Part shown: positions 32,762 through 42,236 of the stretch, in pieces
Layout: each line of letters begins with the position of its first letter
Numbering within the stretch: position 1 is the stretch's first letter
Assembly: GCA_900608495.1 (NCBI GenBank)
Contig: UWYT01000188.1
Span: forward strand, 1-64,000
Source: Olavius algarvensis spirochete endosymbiont
Lineage (GTDB): Bacteria > Spirochaetota > Spirochaetia > DSM-2461
DNA length: 64,000 nt
Direction of reading: 5' to 3'
Notes under the pieces: generated by a model
The model's input: only the letters and a program-made list of their open reading frames with translations
Database searches by the model: none
Told to the model about the DNA's origin: nothing
Translations under genes and position numbers: made by a program

Positions 32762-33730
32762 TCATGCCAGTTTAAGCAATAAACTCAGTGCGGCAAATAC
32801 CAGGATACCGAGAATGGAATATCGAACTATGGATCTCGAAATTCGAGGCAGTATTTTCGCGCCAATATGTGTTCCCAGCATCATGCCCGCCATCGAGGGT
32901 ACTACAATGATTGGCACAATCGCACCTTGGTTTATGAAAACCCAGGAAGCAGTAGCAGTGGTTATAGTAATAATTAGAATACTCGTGGCAGCCGCAATCT
33001 TCAACGGCACTCCGAGGAGCAGGTTGAGAGTCGGCACATTGGCCCAGCCGGAACCTAGTCCAAAAACACCTCCCATAAGTCCAATAATGAAGAAGATTAT
33101 CAGTCCCAGAGGCATACGGCGTATTCCCCATTCCATTGATTTACCTGTAATTTCATCAATGTAAATTCCGCCAATATTCATGCGCCTAGCTAATAGACTC
33201 CCTCCACGGAAAGGTGGGCAATCAATACTCTTTGTGGAAAGCATTAAAGCGATAATAGCAATTATCACTATCCCCAGGATAAATTCCACAATTCGTGACG
33301 GCAGAGCCATACCCACTGTTGCTCCTATAAATGCGCCGATGGAACTGAAAAAAGCTAGAGGAAGTGCAAGGCGCAGGGAAGCCATACCCTTTTCCAAAAG
33401 TCTTGGACTCGCCCCAATCGCGCCTGCCAGAGCCACCACAAGCCCAGATCCTTTCACAAAGTCAAGGTGAAAGGGAGATATTGCGGATATGATTGGTACG
33501 TACAAAATACCACCGCCCACACCAGTAATTATTGCAATGATACCCAGAAGTATGCAGAGGACAAAAAGCAACAAAGACCATAGCCACCAAGGTATGGAGG
33601 ATTGCGTTTTGACATCTTCAGAATCCTCCAGGGCATGAATACTCGGGTTTAACAGCACTAGCAGCAATAACATCAAAACAACGACATTCGATATCTTTTT
33701 TCCTCGCGCGACGAAAACCTGGAGTTTCAT
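32762..33730 (-). CDS. TauE/SafE family anion permease
   Basis: A 322-residue inner-membrane protein with about eight membrane segments and the repeat signature of the TauE/SafE family: IITGVGGGILYVPIISAI in the first half and GGVFGLGSGWANVPTLNLL in the second. Family members move sulphite or small organosulphur anions. It has an N-terminal signal-like segment and an extra loop between halves. It is the middle gene of a three-gene set with a coiled-coil membrane protein and a DUF1634-like protein. Confidence 0.88.
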   Translation of the reverse strand: MKLQVFVARGKKISNVVVLMLLLLVLLNPSIHALEDSEDVKTQSSIPWWLWSLLLFVLCILLGIIAIITGVGGGILYVPIISAISPFHLDFVKGSGLVVALAGAIGASPRLLEKGMASLRLALPLAFFSSIGAFIGATVGMALPSRIVEFILGIVIIAIIALMLSTKSIDCPPFRGGSLLARRMNIGGIYIDEITGKSMEWGIRRMPLGLIIFFIIGLMGGVFGLGSGWANVPTLNLLLGVPLKIAAATSILIITITTATASWVFINQGAIVPIIVVPSMAGMMLGTHIGAKILPRISRSIVRYSILGILVFAALSLLLKLA

Positions 33731-33733
33731 TTG

Positions 33734-34129
33734 TTAATTGGCTTCGCCGGATTTACTGCGCTCGATTATTCGCATTCGTTTGGATATATCGTTCATTCGG
33801 TATTCAATTGAATTGAGTATCCAGAACTGAAAATGGTGCACCCTCTGCTGGGAATGAATCATGAATACTATCTTGACTGAAACAAGTAACACCCCAAGCT
33901 GAAGCGATATGAGTCTGGGAAGGTACTCAGTTGTCAACTCAAGAAGAAAAAGCGCAAGTATGAGGATGAAAAAACTCATATTGATCCAGTTGTCTTTCTT
34001 TGAGAAATTGCGCCCTCCGATTTTCCCCAGAACGTCCTTTAACTGATCGCGTTCCCGCTCGAATTCCCTTATTTCGTCGAGTAACTCTTCCCGCGTCTCA
34101 CCTGTATGTGTGTTTCCATCTGTATTCAT
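33734..34129 (-). CDS. Hypothetical coiled-coil membrane protein
   Basis: A 131-residue protein of unknown family. The first 45 residues are charged and probably coiled coil (ELLDEIREFERERDQL), followed by two hydrophobic segments (about 50-68 and 72-92) and a basic C-terminus. It lies three bases upstream of the TauE/SafE gene. On the minus strand a perfect TATAAT (34137-34142) ends seven bases before the ATG, and no Shine-Dalgarno lies between, so the transcript probably starts at the start codon. Confidence 0.7.
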   Translation of the reverse strand: MNTDGNTHTGETREELLDEIREFERERDQLKDVLGKIGGRNFSKKDNWINMSFFILILALFLLELTTEYLPRLISLQLGVLLVSVKIVFMIHSQQRVHHFQFWILNSIEYRMNDISKRMRIIERSKSGEAN

Positions 34130-34136
34130 AAAACAT

Positions 34137-34142
34137 ATTATA
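34137..34142 (-). promoter_or_regulatory. -10 box of a leaderless transcript
   Basis: TATAAT on the minus strand ends seven bases upstream of the start at 34129. A matching -35 is not clear. The spacing places the first transcribed base at or beside the ATG. Confidence 0.55.
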
Positions 34143-34209
34143 GCTGATATCGGAACTCATAGTCTTCACGTATTGCAGGCGAAACCAGGCTTGCGAACCT
34201 GATTTCACC

Positions 34210-34238
34210 TTGGAACAAACAGTTGAAGTTGATAGTAT
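34210..34238 (+). promoter_or_regulatory. Promoter of the flavodiiron protein gene
   Basis: TTGGAA (34210-34215), a 17-base spacer and TAGTAT (34233-34238), about 64 bases upstream of the ATG at 34302, with AAGGAA near the start codon. Confidence 0.5.
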
Positions 34239-34301
34239 TGGCAATAACGGATCCGAGTAGTTTCATTCGGATAATGCAGATATCATTTCAAGGAATGCAA
34301 A

Positions 34302-35588
34302 ATGAGAGTTAGCACAGTTACCGACGGGATTTATCGCTTGTCGGCAAATATAGAAAACATTCTTTTCGAAAGCTTGTGGCGAATGCCCGATGGGATAGCA
34401 ATGAATTCTTATATTGTCAAAGGTGAAAAAACCGCAATAGTTGATGGTGTATGTGGCTGGGATGGTGTGCCTGAAACGCTGTTTGAACAATTGAAAAAAA
34501 TCAATGTGGCACCGGAGTCCATTGATTATGTGATTGTAAATCACATGGAACCCGATCATTCCGGTTGGATCGAAAGCTTCAGGAAGATTAAGTCGAACTT
34601 CACGATAGTAACCGGGAAAAGGGCTGTACCGTTGATGAAGGCTTTTTTTGATATCACAAACGATATAATGGTTGTTGGCGATGGTGATTCCCTCGATTTG
34701 GGCGACGGAAGGGTTCTTGCATTTATGGAAATCCCGAATGTTCATTGGCCTGAAACTATAGCCACCTTCGACACGAAATCCGGTACAGTTATGCCCTGCG
34801 ACGCCTTTGGTTCATTCGGAACGCTTGACGAGGCCGTATACGACGACGAGTGCACGGAAGAGCAATTAGTTTTCTATGAGAGACAGGCCATCCGTTACTA
34901 CGCCAACATCGTTGCCGTTTATTCGATTCCCGTTGTAAATGCAATAAAGAAAGCGTCTACGCTGCCAATTAAGATAATTGCACCTGGTCATGGTCTTGTT
35001 TGGCGCAAAAACCCGATGAAAATTGTAAATGATTTTCTTCGCTATGCGTCCTATCAGAAAGGACCCTGCGAAAACGAGATAACGATTATTTACGGCAGCA
35101 TGTATGGAATGACTGAGCAGGGCGTGCAGCCAGCCCTGGAGGCTCTGGAAGCTGAAGGTATGATTGTGCACAAGCACAAGGTTCCGGAAGAGAATTTGGG
35201 TGATATTCTTATGTCGGTTTGGAGCTCCACGGGAGTTGTGTTGGCAATGCCAACTTATGAGTACAATATGTTCCCACCGATGTTCGCCGTTATTGATGAG
35301 CTAGGGAAGAAGAAGGTTCATAATCGCAAGGCCTTTCGTTTCGGTTCTTACGGTTGGTCTGGCGGGGCCCAGAAAGAGCTAAACGAACTTGTTCAAAAAT
35401 ACAAAATGAATTGGGATTTTGTTGAACCTTTGGAGTTCAAAGGGAAGCCTACAAAGAAGGATATTGCAACCATAGAGACAAGATGCAAGCAACTTGCCGC
35501 AAAAGTCAAAGAGGCTGTGGCGTCTAAGCCAGAGGATACTCCGGCGGCTCCCGAAAAACGTCACGGTACTACGGAAGCCAAGGAATAG
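34302..35588 (+). CDS. fprA: Flavodiiron protein (FprA, A-type flavoprotein)
   Basis: A cytoplasmic enzyme that reduces O2 to water, or NO to N2O, using electrons usually passed on by rubredoxin. The N-terminal lactamase-like domain carries the di-iron ligands His81, Glu83, Asp85 and His86 (HMEPDH), a later NVHWPET, MPCDAFGSFG and APGHG. From about residue 255 a flavodoxin domain begins (ITIIYGSMYGMTEQ). A 25-residue charged tail rich in Lys, Pro and Glu follows and is probably disordered. It complements the rubredoxin/SOR/rubrerythrin cluster. Confidence 0.93.
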   Translation: MRVSTVTDGIYRLSANIENILFESLWRMPDGIAMNSYIVKGEKTAIVDGVCGWDGVPETLFEQLKKINVAPESIDYVIVNHMEPDHSGWIESFRKIKSNFTIVTGKRAVPLMKAFFDITNDIMVVGDGDSLDLGDGRVLAFMEIPNVHWPETIATFDTKSGTVMPCDAFGSFGTLDEAVYDDECTEEQLVFYERQAIRYYANIVAVYSIPVVNAIKKASTLPIKIIAPGHGLVWRKNPMKIVNDFLRYASYQKGPCENEITIIYGSMYGMTEQGVQPALEALEAEGMIVHKHKVPEENLGDILMSVWSSTGVVLAMPTYEYNMFPPMFAVIDELGKKKVHNRKAFRFGSYGWSGGAQKELNELVQKYKMNWDFVEPLEFKGKPTKKDIATIETRCKQLAAKVKEAVASKPEDTPAAPEKRHGTTEAKE

Positions 35589-35608
35589 TCCGGCTTGCCT
35601 TTTTGCTT

Positions 35609-36451
35609 ATGCCATACACCGTAATTACACACGCGGGGAAGGCTCACATAGACGAAATTCTCGCCACTGCTGTCCTAGCTGCGCATAGAGGGGAATACCC
35701 ACTCGAGATTCGGCGACTAGACCCTAAAATGGTCGAAAAAATGGTATTGAATGAAATGGTGTCGGAAAATTCCTGGGTTATCGACTGCGGGCTTGTATAT
35801 CATCCGGAACGGCGGCTTTTCGATCATCACCAAGATGGAGCGTTGCCTAGTTCCGCGCTAATGGTGTTCGATCATTTATTCCCGGAACTTGAGAATACAA
35901 CTCTGCATAGATATTTCAAGTTGGTTTCCAAGGTGGATACCCAGGGCATGTATAGTTTGGATGATTATGGCAGCGTGAGCGAAAGCAGAGATTATTGGGG
36001 GTTTTCGCAGGCAATACTCACCGGACTTTTCGAGGAAGACCCTTTTGCAGTTCTTGATATTTACGCTCGTGGGCTCAAAGACAGGATTAAACTGGAAGAA
36101 GTGAAAAGGGCCGCGGCAGAATGGGCGGCTTTCCCCGGGAACATAAGCGTAGAAGAAGTAATGGGGCTAACTGTTCTCAGCTACAACGAACGCCCGCCAA
36201 TCGAGTTATTCGATGGCCTCCACGAGATTTACAGAGACAAGCAGTACGCTGTTGCAGCCGTTTATGGCCATGATAAAAACGATCCCTCGGTGCGAACCCT
36301 ATATCGCACCGACTTCGGGCGCGATATTCTTGATTTTTCCAAGTCCACCCCTGGAAATGTACTATTCAATCATCAGGGTGGCTTCCTGGTGAAGTTCATA
36401 CCAGCCGATAAAAGCGAGTGGAAACGGATACTCGTCAGTTCCAGAAGCTAA
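35609..36451 (+). CDS. MYG1 family metal-dependent hydrolase
   Basis: A 280-residue protein that belongs to the MYG1/UPF0160 group, related to DHH phosphoesterases. The metal-binding elements are THAGKAHIDEI (His8, His13, Asp15) and FDHHQDG. The human member has been described as a 3'-5' RNA exonuclease; bacterial roles are unclear. ATG at 35609 is preferred over a TTG two codons upstream. It begins 20 bases after the flavodiiron gene stop, so the two are likely one transcript, with no evident link in function. Confidence 0.85.
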   Translation: MPYTVITHAGKAHIDEILATAVLAAHRGEYPLEIRRLDPKMVEKMVLNEMVSENSWVIDCGLVYHPERRLFDHHQDGALPSSALMVFDHLFPELENTTLHRYFKLVSKVDTQGMYSLDDYGSVSESRDYWGFSQAILTGLFEEDPFAVLDIYARGLKDRIKLEEVKRAAAEWAAFPGNISVEEVMGLTVLSYNERPPIELFDGLHEIYRDKQYAVAAVYGHDKNDPSVRTLYRTDFGRDILDFSKSTPGNVLFNHQGGFLVKFIPADKSEWKRILVSSRS

Positions 36452-36459
36452 AAGAGAAC

Positions 36460-36480
36460 GGGCCATCCTGGGGATGACCC
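36460..36480. terminator. Stem-loop between convergent genes
   Basis: A nine-base stem (GGGCCATCC with GGATGACCC, one mismatch or wobble) around three bases lies between the MYG1-like gene and the FadL-like gene. It is a likely transcript end for one or both, though no T tract follows. Confidence 0.5.
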
Positions 36481-36493
36481 AGCACAAGCCAGT

Positions 36494-37654
36494 TTAGAAT
36501 ATGTAGCCAATTCCTAGACTCATAACTACAACCTGCTTGTTTAATTCCTTATATAACTTTCCGTCTTTTTCGAAGTAAATGGGGTAAAGAAGGCCTAAAT
36601 CAAGGTTTAAGTTATCGAAAATTTCCCAACCCATTCCGCCGCCAATGGTGATACTACTCAATTCCGGATCTAAGAAAGTATTATCCATTTCCTTCCTAGG
36701 TGTGTCGCTGGTTGCATAGGATCCGCCCAGGCTAAGTTCCAGCTGCTCCGAGAGCCAGTATCGAAATCCTACAGCCGCATCCATCGTATCTTTTTTGTCG
36801 TCGTCAACGGCCTTCCAGAAGGAATACTTAAAGGATACGGGAATCTCCAACTCAAAGGGGAATGTATAGGAGAAACCAGCTCTGATAACCCACGGCGTAG
36901 TGGCTTCATCGGGAGCGCTAGCTTCTAAAATACCTGAAGTTCCACTCGCTCCGCCGGATGACTTTTTCTCAAGCTTAATTTCCTTTGTGGACTCAACGGT
37001 CAGGCTAGCATTGATTTCCTTATTCGGTTGCACATGTATGCCCAGCGTTCCGCCGAATCCCATGCCAGACTTAGACATTTTTGCCATACCGCTTACAGCG
37101 GCACCACCCAAAGCTGTTGGAAAAGTGAAATCTGCCTCGTAATCTGCTGTAGCGAATGAGGTATCAAACCTGGCTCCTATGGCAATAATAGGGGAGAGTG
37201 TATGGGATGCTCCTACACTGAGCATATGAGTGCTTGATTCGCCTTCAAAGTCGCCATCTAAAAATCTACTCGCTGTTTTATTGAAGAATTTGATAGAATT
37301 CCATTTGAGGCTTCCGCCGCCCTGAGGAATACTGTAACCGGCAAAGACGGCCCAATTACCGCCGCTGTAGCCTGCATAAGCCGAAGGAATAAATGGCACC
37401 CAATTAATCATAGTGTGAGTTTTGGATGATAGCTCATGTGAGTAATCCAACCGAACCGCTTGACCGTTTAATTGGATATGGAAGCCTTTCTGTAAAAATG
37501 CCGTTCCCGCTGGGTTGAAGTATACGCTGTCGATTGAGTCGGTAGCCGCATTGCGGCTAAGTAATCGCACATATTTCGTACTTTGATTATCCCCAGCGCA
37601 AACAACACTGCTGATAATCGCTAGTAAAACAACTGATACTAGTAGTTTTTTCAC
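36494..37654 (-). CDS. FadL/TodX family outer-membrane protein
   Basis: A 386-residue outer-membrane barrel likely to take up hydrophobic compounds such as fatty acids. It has a signal peptide (MKKLLVSVVLLAIISSVVC) and an N-terminal hatch segment with NPAGTAFLQKGFHIQLNG, the family signature. Alternating strands follow, and the last residue is Phe in GIGYIF, the usual barrel-closing signal. The presence of this protein supports a diderm envelope. It is divergent from gap. Confidence 0.88.
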   Translation of the reverse strand: MKKLLVSVVLLAIISSVVCAGDNQSTKYVRLLSRNAATDSIDSVYFNPAGTAFLQKGFHIQLNGQAVRLDYSHELSSKTHTMINWVPFIPSAYAGYSGGNWAVFAGYSIPQGGGSLKWNSIKFFNKTASRFLDGDFEGESSTHMLSVGASHTLSPIIAIGARFDTSFATADYEADFTFPTALGGAAVSGMAKMSKSGMGFGGTLGIHVQPNKEINASLTVESTKEIKLEKKSSGGASGTSGILEASAPDEATTPWVIRAGFSYTFPFELEIPVSFKYSFWKAVDDDKKDTMDAAVGFRYWLSEQLELSLGGSYATSDTPRKEMDNTFLDPELSSITIGGGMGWEIFDNLNLDLGLLYPIYFEKDGKLYKELNKQVVVMSLGIGYIF

Positions 37655-37990
37655 ATCTGTCTCCTGATTTAGTATTAATTCTTCTCAAACACATGCTAAG
37701 CGAACAATATGATATATGTCAAGTTTCGAAGTGACATTTGTAATTTTTATTCCATATAATGGCTATTCGTCTGCACTTGCTTCGCATTTTGAATAAGATG
37801 TGGTGTGTTAAAAAATGCGGCAGCCCCTTCCAATCGCGCAGTTGCTGGAAGGAGCTTGTATTTGCGCCTTGACGCAAAGTACAAAAAAGTCTTATTTTCA
37901 CTTGGGTGCTGATCGGGAATTAAATCCTGGAGAGAGCGGGTGTTCTTGCATATTTGGCAACCCGAGTGAGCTGCATCAAGGAGATATCAA
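37655..37990. other. Divergent promoter region, FadL-like and gap
   Basis: About 336 bases with no gene. For gap a possible promoter is TTGACG (37869-37874), 17 bases, TTATTT (37892-37897). For the FadL-like gene on the minus strand, TTGACA (37717-37722) is followed after 17 bases by TTAGCA (37694-37699), a weak -10. Between 37740 and 37850 nothing else stands out. Confidence 0.4.
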
Positions 37991-39019
37991 ATGGCCAAGA
38001 TTAAAGTGGCTTTCAACGGGATGGGACGTATCGGAAAAAATGTGATACGTGTAATTACTTCTTTATATAACGATGAGATTGAAATTGTTGCCGGGAACGA
38101 TTTAGTTCCGGCAGCAGAAATCGCCGCGAGTCTGCCAAAGGATTCCATATATGGGCGCTTTCCCGTGGATGTGAGGCTTGCCGGCGACAATGTTATCCAA
38201 ATTGGGAAGCACAGGGTTGCGATTTATGCCGAAAAAGATGCAAGCAAAATTCCCTGGGCTAAGTATGATGTGGATGTGGTTCTGGAATGTACCGGTTTTT
38301 ACCTCAGCACCGAAGCTTCGCGGGCGCATATAAATGCGGGAGCAAAGAAGGTTATTATCTCCGCGCCTTGTAAGGATGATACGAAGACGGTTGTAGTCGG
38401 CGTAAATCACGATAGTCTAGAGGCAGGCGATACGATTATCTCCAATGCTTCCTGCACCACTAATTGTCTAGCTCCCCTTACCAAGGCGGTGGACGATGGC
38501 TTTGGAGTGATTAGTGGATTGATGTGCACGACACACGCGGCCACCTCAACACAGAGGGTGCAGGATTTCTTTGGAGGCGGTAAGAATCGTGCCACTCTGA
38601 ACAATGTCATTCCGGCGTCCACCGGTGCTGCGATAGCTGCCGGCAAGGTGCTTCCGCACTTGAGCGGCAAATTAAACGGTACCGCACTCAGAGTGCCGAC
38701 CGATACGGGCTCTGTTACCGAAGCCGTTTATCTGCTTGATGGCAAATTTACCAAGAATGAGATTAATTCCAAAGTAGCCGAGAACGCGAGAAGAATCAAT
38801 GCAAGCAGCATAAGCGGGAAGATTTTGGAGACGAGCGACCACTATGAGTGCTCAAGGGACTGTGTGGGTGAATTATGGAGTTCCATGTTTATTCCGCGCA
38901 ATACGCAAGTAGTGGAAGCCGGACCTTACACCCAGGTTAAAATGACCAGTTTTTATGATAACGAAATGGGTTATTCAGCACGTATGGCGGAGTTGACTCA
39001 AATCTTTGCTTCAATATAG
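37991..39019 (+). CDS. gap: Glyceraldehyde-3-phosphate dehydrogenase, type I
   Basis: Converts glyceraldehyde-3-phosphate to 1,3-bisphosphoglycerate with NAD. The NAD-binding motif NGMGRIG is at residues 9-15, the catalytic SNASCTTNCLAP has Cys155, and His lies in THAATS near 182. The 342-residue length is usual. AAGGAG precedes the ATG. It forms a single gene unit between a long upstream region and the DUF212 gene and fits the sugar-fermenting lifestyle. Confidence 0.96.
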   Translation: MAKIKVAFNGMGRIGKNVIRVITSLYNDEIEIVAGNDLVPAAEIAASLPKDSIYGRFPVDVRLAGDNVIQIGKHRVAIYAEKDASKIPWAKYDVDVVLECTGFYLSTEASRAHINAGAKKVIISAPCKDDTKTVVVGVNHDSLEAGDTIISNASCTTNCLAPLTKAVDDGFGVISGLMCTTHAATSTQRVQDFFGGGKNRATLNNVIPASTGAAIAAGKVLPHLSGKLNGTALRVPTDTGSVTEAVYLLDGKFTKNEINSKVAENARRINASSISGKILETSDHYECSRDCVGELWSSMFIPRNTQVVEAGPYTQVKMTSFYDNEMGYSARMAELTQIFASI

Positions 39020-39113
39020 CTAAATATCGATTCTTGTCTTGGCGAATCTCGTTGCATGATTCTTCTGTGAATCGTGCTAGACTGCAACGCATTGGTAGGG
39101 ATATCATTCAGGG

Positions 39114-39545
39114 GTGCATTTCCTGCCGGTTTCACTCATTGCGGCCGCTGTGTCTATCGCTCTTGGGCAGGGTTGGAAGTTTATAAGACCCTTGTTCGAA
39201 GGGGAGGCTCCTGCGTTGCGTGATATACTGAAATCAGGCGGTATGCCCAGTTCTCACACAGCCGCTGTTGCCTCAATGACTCTGCTGGGAGGTCTGAGGG
39301 AGGGTTTCGACACTTCTCTTTTCGCACTGTCGGCTGTTTTCACCGCGATTATCGCCCACGATGCGATAAAGGTGAGGGGATCTATCAGCACGATTATCAA
39401 ACTGCTTAGAAGAACCATTCCGCCGGATATCCTGGAGATGGAAGATGGTTTGCCATCCACGGTTGGACATACTTTTGGGGAGGTATTTGTGGGTTTGGTT
39501 CTGGCGGTGGCGGTTGCATTTTTATGCCATTGGATACTTCCTTAA
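39114..39545 (+). CDS. DUF212 / haloperoxidase-related membrane protein
   Basis: A 143-residue membrane protein with three to four hydrophobic segments and the family signature SGGMPSSHTAAVASM near residue 42, which resembles a PAP2/acid phosphatase motif. GHTFGEVFVGLV lies near the end. Such proteins are annotated as acid-phosphatase or vanadium-haloperoxidase related. Function is unknown; a lipid phosphatase role is possible. The GTG start at 39114 gives the expected N-terminus, but the AGGGG just before it is too close to act as a normal ribosome site. Confidence 0.82.
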   Translation: MHFLPVSLIAAAVSIALGQGWKFIRPLFEGEAPALRDILKSGGMPSSHTAAVASMTLLGGLREGFDTSLFALSAVFTAIIAHDAIKVRGSISTIIKLLRRTIPPDILEMEDGLPSTVGHTFGEVFVGLVLAVAVAFLCHWILP

Positions 39546-39585
39546 AAGATCAATGGACTATTCCTGGCGGACTATGATGAGTTCA

Positions 39586-40668
39586 CTAAATCTCCTCGAC
39601 TACTAAGTCGCCTACCTCGCAGGTTGAATATCCCATTTTACCTGCTTCAAGGCTCTTTATTTTTGTGCTTGTTACAACTATCACTGCCTTTTCAATGGCC
39701 TCGGCGGCTTTGTATTCACCGAGAGTATCAAGCATCATAGAACCGGCCGCAATTGAAGCCAATGGATTAATAATTCCCATCCCCGTGTATTTCGGGGCCG
39801 ATCCCCCAATCGGTTCAAACATGGATACACCCTTGGGGCTGATATTTCCTCCCGCCGCAATTCCCATGCCGCCCTGGGCCATGGCTCCAAGATCGGTAAT
39901 GATATCTCCAAACATATTGCAGGTTACCAGAACATCAAACCATTCCGGATTTTTTACCATCCACATGCAAGCGGCATCCACGTGGTAATATTCGCGTTTG
40001 ATATCAAGATAATCCGACTCTCCAAGCTCATGGAAAACCCTTTCCCAGAGATCGAAAACATGAGTTAGCACATTAGTTTTTCCCACTAGGCCAAGTGTGT
40101 TGGCAGTTCCCCTGCCGCATGCCTTCTTACCATGACGTCGTGTGTAGTCGAAGGCGTATCTGAGACAGCGTTCGACTTGGAATCGATTGTATACCATGCT
40201 CTGTACAGCAGTTTCATGCTCCGTTCCTTTCATGGAGATACCACCCACTCCTGTGTAAATGCCGCCTGTGTTTTCTCTAACGACAACAAAATCTATCTCG
40301 TTGGGTCCCTTATTTTTTAGAGGTGTTTCAACGCCTGGGTAAAGTCGAATCGGACGAAGGTTTATATATTGGTCCAGTTCAAAGCGAAGGCGGAGAAGTA
40401 TGCCTTTCTCCAGAATACCCGGTTTAACATCTGGATGACCGATTGCCCCAAGATAAATGGCATCGAATGTCTTCAGCTCATTCACAGCTGAATCCGGCAA
40501 AATTTCACCCGTTCTTAGATACCTGTCACCTCCAAAATCAAATTCAACCAGATCCAGCCCGAATCCGAACTTGGATGCTGTTGCTTCCAGAACTTTCTTA
40601 CCTTCATTTAGTACTTCCGCACCCGTTCCGTCGCCTGGTATGGCGGCTATCTTGTAAGTTCTCGACAT
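39586..40668 (-). CDS. Isopropylmalate/isocitrate dehydrogenase family enzyme
   Basis: A 360-residue decarboxylating beta-hydroxyacid dehydrogenase, closest in pattern to 3-isopropylmalate dehydrogenase. ATG at 40668 has AGGGG five bases upstream and opens IAAIPGDGTG. Other features are RENTGGIYTGVGG, the metal-binding FGDIITDLGA, and EPIGGSAPKYTG. No other leucine genes are near, so tartrate, malate or another substrate cannot be excluded. It lies downstream of the LarA-like gene on the same strand but with 283 bases between them. Confidence 0.8.
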   Translation of the reverse strand: MSRTYKIAAIPGDGTGAEVLNEGKKVLEATASKFGFGLDLVEFDFGGDRYLRTGEILPDSAVNELKTFDAIYLGAIGHPDVKPGILEKGILLRLRFELDQYINLRPIRLYPGVETPLKNKGPNEIDFVVVRENTGGIYTGVGGISMKGTEHETAVQSMVYNRFQVERCLRYAFDYTRRHGKKACGRGTANTLGLVGKTNVLTHVFDLWERVFHELGESDYLDIKREYYHVDAACMWMVKNPEWFDVLVTCNMFGDIITDLGAMAQGGMGIAAGGNISPKGVSMFEPIGGSAPKYTGMGIINPLASIAAGSMMLDTLGEYKAAEAIEKAVIVVTSTKIKSLEAGKMGYSTCEVGDLVVEEI

Positions 40669-40951
40669 ATATTCCCCTATTGTTTTGCTGGAAGATACTT
40701 CGATATCAAGTTCTAAGTAAATTACCTCATAATAACTTTTTTGCTTCATCAGCACCGGAGGCGAGTCTGGGTATCAGCAACACCTATGTGGTTTGGTCAA
40801 TCTGCTGGCAAATAGCTTGCACATCTCTATTTCGGGCTGCATACTCACGCAATATGGATTCGTTCGAGCAAAAGCACCCATCCATATCCGAAATCAGATT
40901 CTGTTCATAACCATCAAGATGGCCGGATCAAATTTTTCAGCTTGCTTTCTT

Positions 40952-42223
40952 TCACATTTCCATTCGACTAGGGTGAGCCCAGAGCCCAAGGGCCGGGTCG
41001 TCCACATAATAGAATTCCTCGTCATCCAGTCGATTCCATCCAGTTCTCAACTTCGAGGGATTGTATTTTTCCAGCATAGCTTCAAGCTCGGTATATCCAA
41101 ATCCAACCGATTCACATTCCTCGCGACTAAGAAAACCGGGCGCGTAAGTTATCTTGAAGCGATCCTCAGAAGATCCATGAATCAAGTGGGCCGCGACACC
41201 CAGATTTATCCTTAGATTCTTCACATGCCGAAGTTCCTGAAGAGTCTTCTCAGTTCCAAAATATCCGAATCTTCTTATGAGAGAATCTATTTCCTTATCT
41301 TCACTGAATACTTTGACACCGGGGGCGAGAATAATGAGTTCGCCACCATCGGCGATGGCCATGCGAGTGCGGTAAATCGCTTTGTTGCCCAGCCAGGTGC
41401 TGTGGAATTTTTCCGGATTGAGGTATGTCACGCACTTCTTGATTGGCTTCTCAACCATCGTGATATTTACCTCGGCTGACAGTTTCGAAGCCTTCTCAAA
41501 GCATTCGCGGTCGTCGCCGATGAAAAACCCTCGTACTACCGATTTTCCTAGCTCATCGCTTTCCAGTACGGTAAGGGCGTATAGAATCGGCAACTCGGCG
41601 GCAAACTCCCTCGCCGCATAATCAATAATCGCGCGTACCGGATTGTCGATACGGCCCATTATACGTTCTATGCCATATACTGCGCTGAGAAAATGACTTC
41701 TGTGTATTCCCTCGTTGCCGCCTTCTCCGATAAATATGTTCTTCGCGTGATTGGCCATACCAGTCACCTCATGCGGCACTACCTGACCAGGTGAAACAAT
41801 CAAATCATGGCCACCTTTGCACAGCAGTCGATTCACCTGTGCCGGCCAATCATATTCAAAGTCAGTTCCAATCAGCTCCGAAATAAAAGCGTGCGGTACC
41901 TTCCCGAGAGTTACAGTATCACTGCGCCATCTATGCTCGCGGAAAAGCTCCAGAGGCAAGCCAGGGAACATAGTTTTAATCTCGCCTTTGTTCATCGGCC
42001 TGTGAGTACCCAGTGCCGGCATGATGTCGACCAGCGCGGTGCCGTAATACTCCCATAGGTATTTTGTAATTATGCCCCCGTGTGAATGGAAACGAGTGAA
42101 GTCCGGAGGAATCACGCAAACCTTACGCCTGGGCCCAATCTTTCCCAAGGCTTCATTTAAACCCGCGCACAGCTCCTTATTGTCTATCGTCTCATCTGTT
42201 CCACCGCGCTGGTAATAGATCAT
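40952..42223 (-). CDS. LarA-family racemase
   Basis: A 423-residue enzyme of the lactate racemase family, which uses a nickel-pincer cofactor in characterised members. The catalytic residues fit LarA: Asp41-Phe-Thr-Arg44 (DFTR), His74 in GTHRPM, His151 in PHEVTG, Lys161, and His177. The spacing between His151, Lys161 and His177 equals that in LarA. The family includes racemases and epimerases for several 2-hydroxyacids, so the substrate is open. AGGGTG lies before the ATG. The cofactor genes larB, larC and larE are not in this window. Confidence 0.83.
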   Translation of the reverse strand: MIYYQRGGTDETIDNKELCAGLNEALGKIGPRRKVCVIPPDFTRFHSHGGIITKYLWEYYGTALVDIMPALGTHRPMNKGEIKTMFPGLPLELFREHRWRSDTVTLGKVPHAFISELIGTDFEYDWPAQVNRLLCKGGHDLIVSPGQVVPHEVTGMANHAKNIFIGEGGNEGIHRSHFLSAVYGIERIMGRIDNPVRAIIDYAAREFAAELPILYALTVLESDELGKSVVRGFFIGDDRECFEKASKLSAEVNITMVEKPIKKCVTYLNPEKFHSTWLGNKAIYRTRMAIADGGELIILAPGVKVFSEDKEIDSLIRRFGYFGTEKTLQELRHVKNLRINLGVAAHLIHGSSEDRFKITYAPGFLSREECESVGFGYTELEAMLEKYNPSKLRTGWNRLDDEEFYYVDDPALGLWAHPSRMEM

Positions 42224-42236
42224 CAGTGCACCCTAA

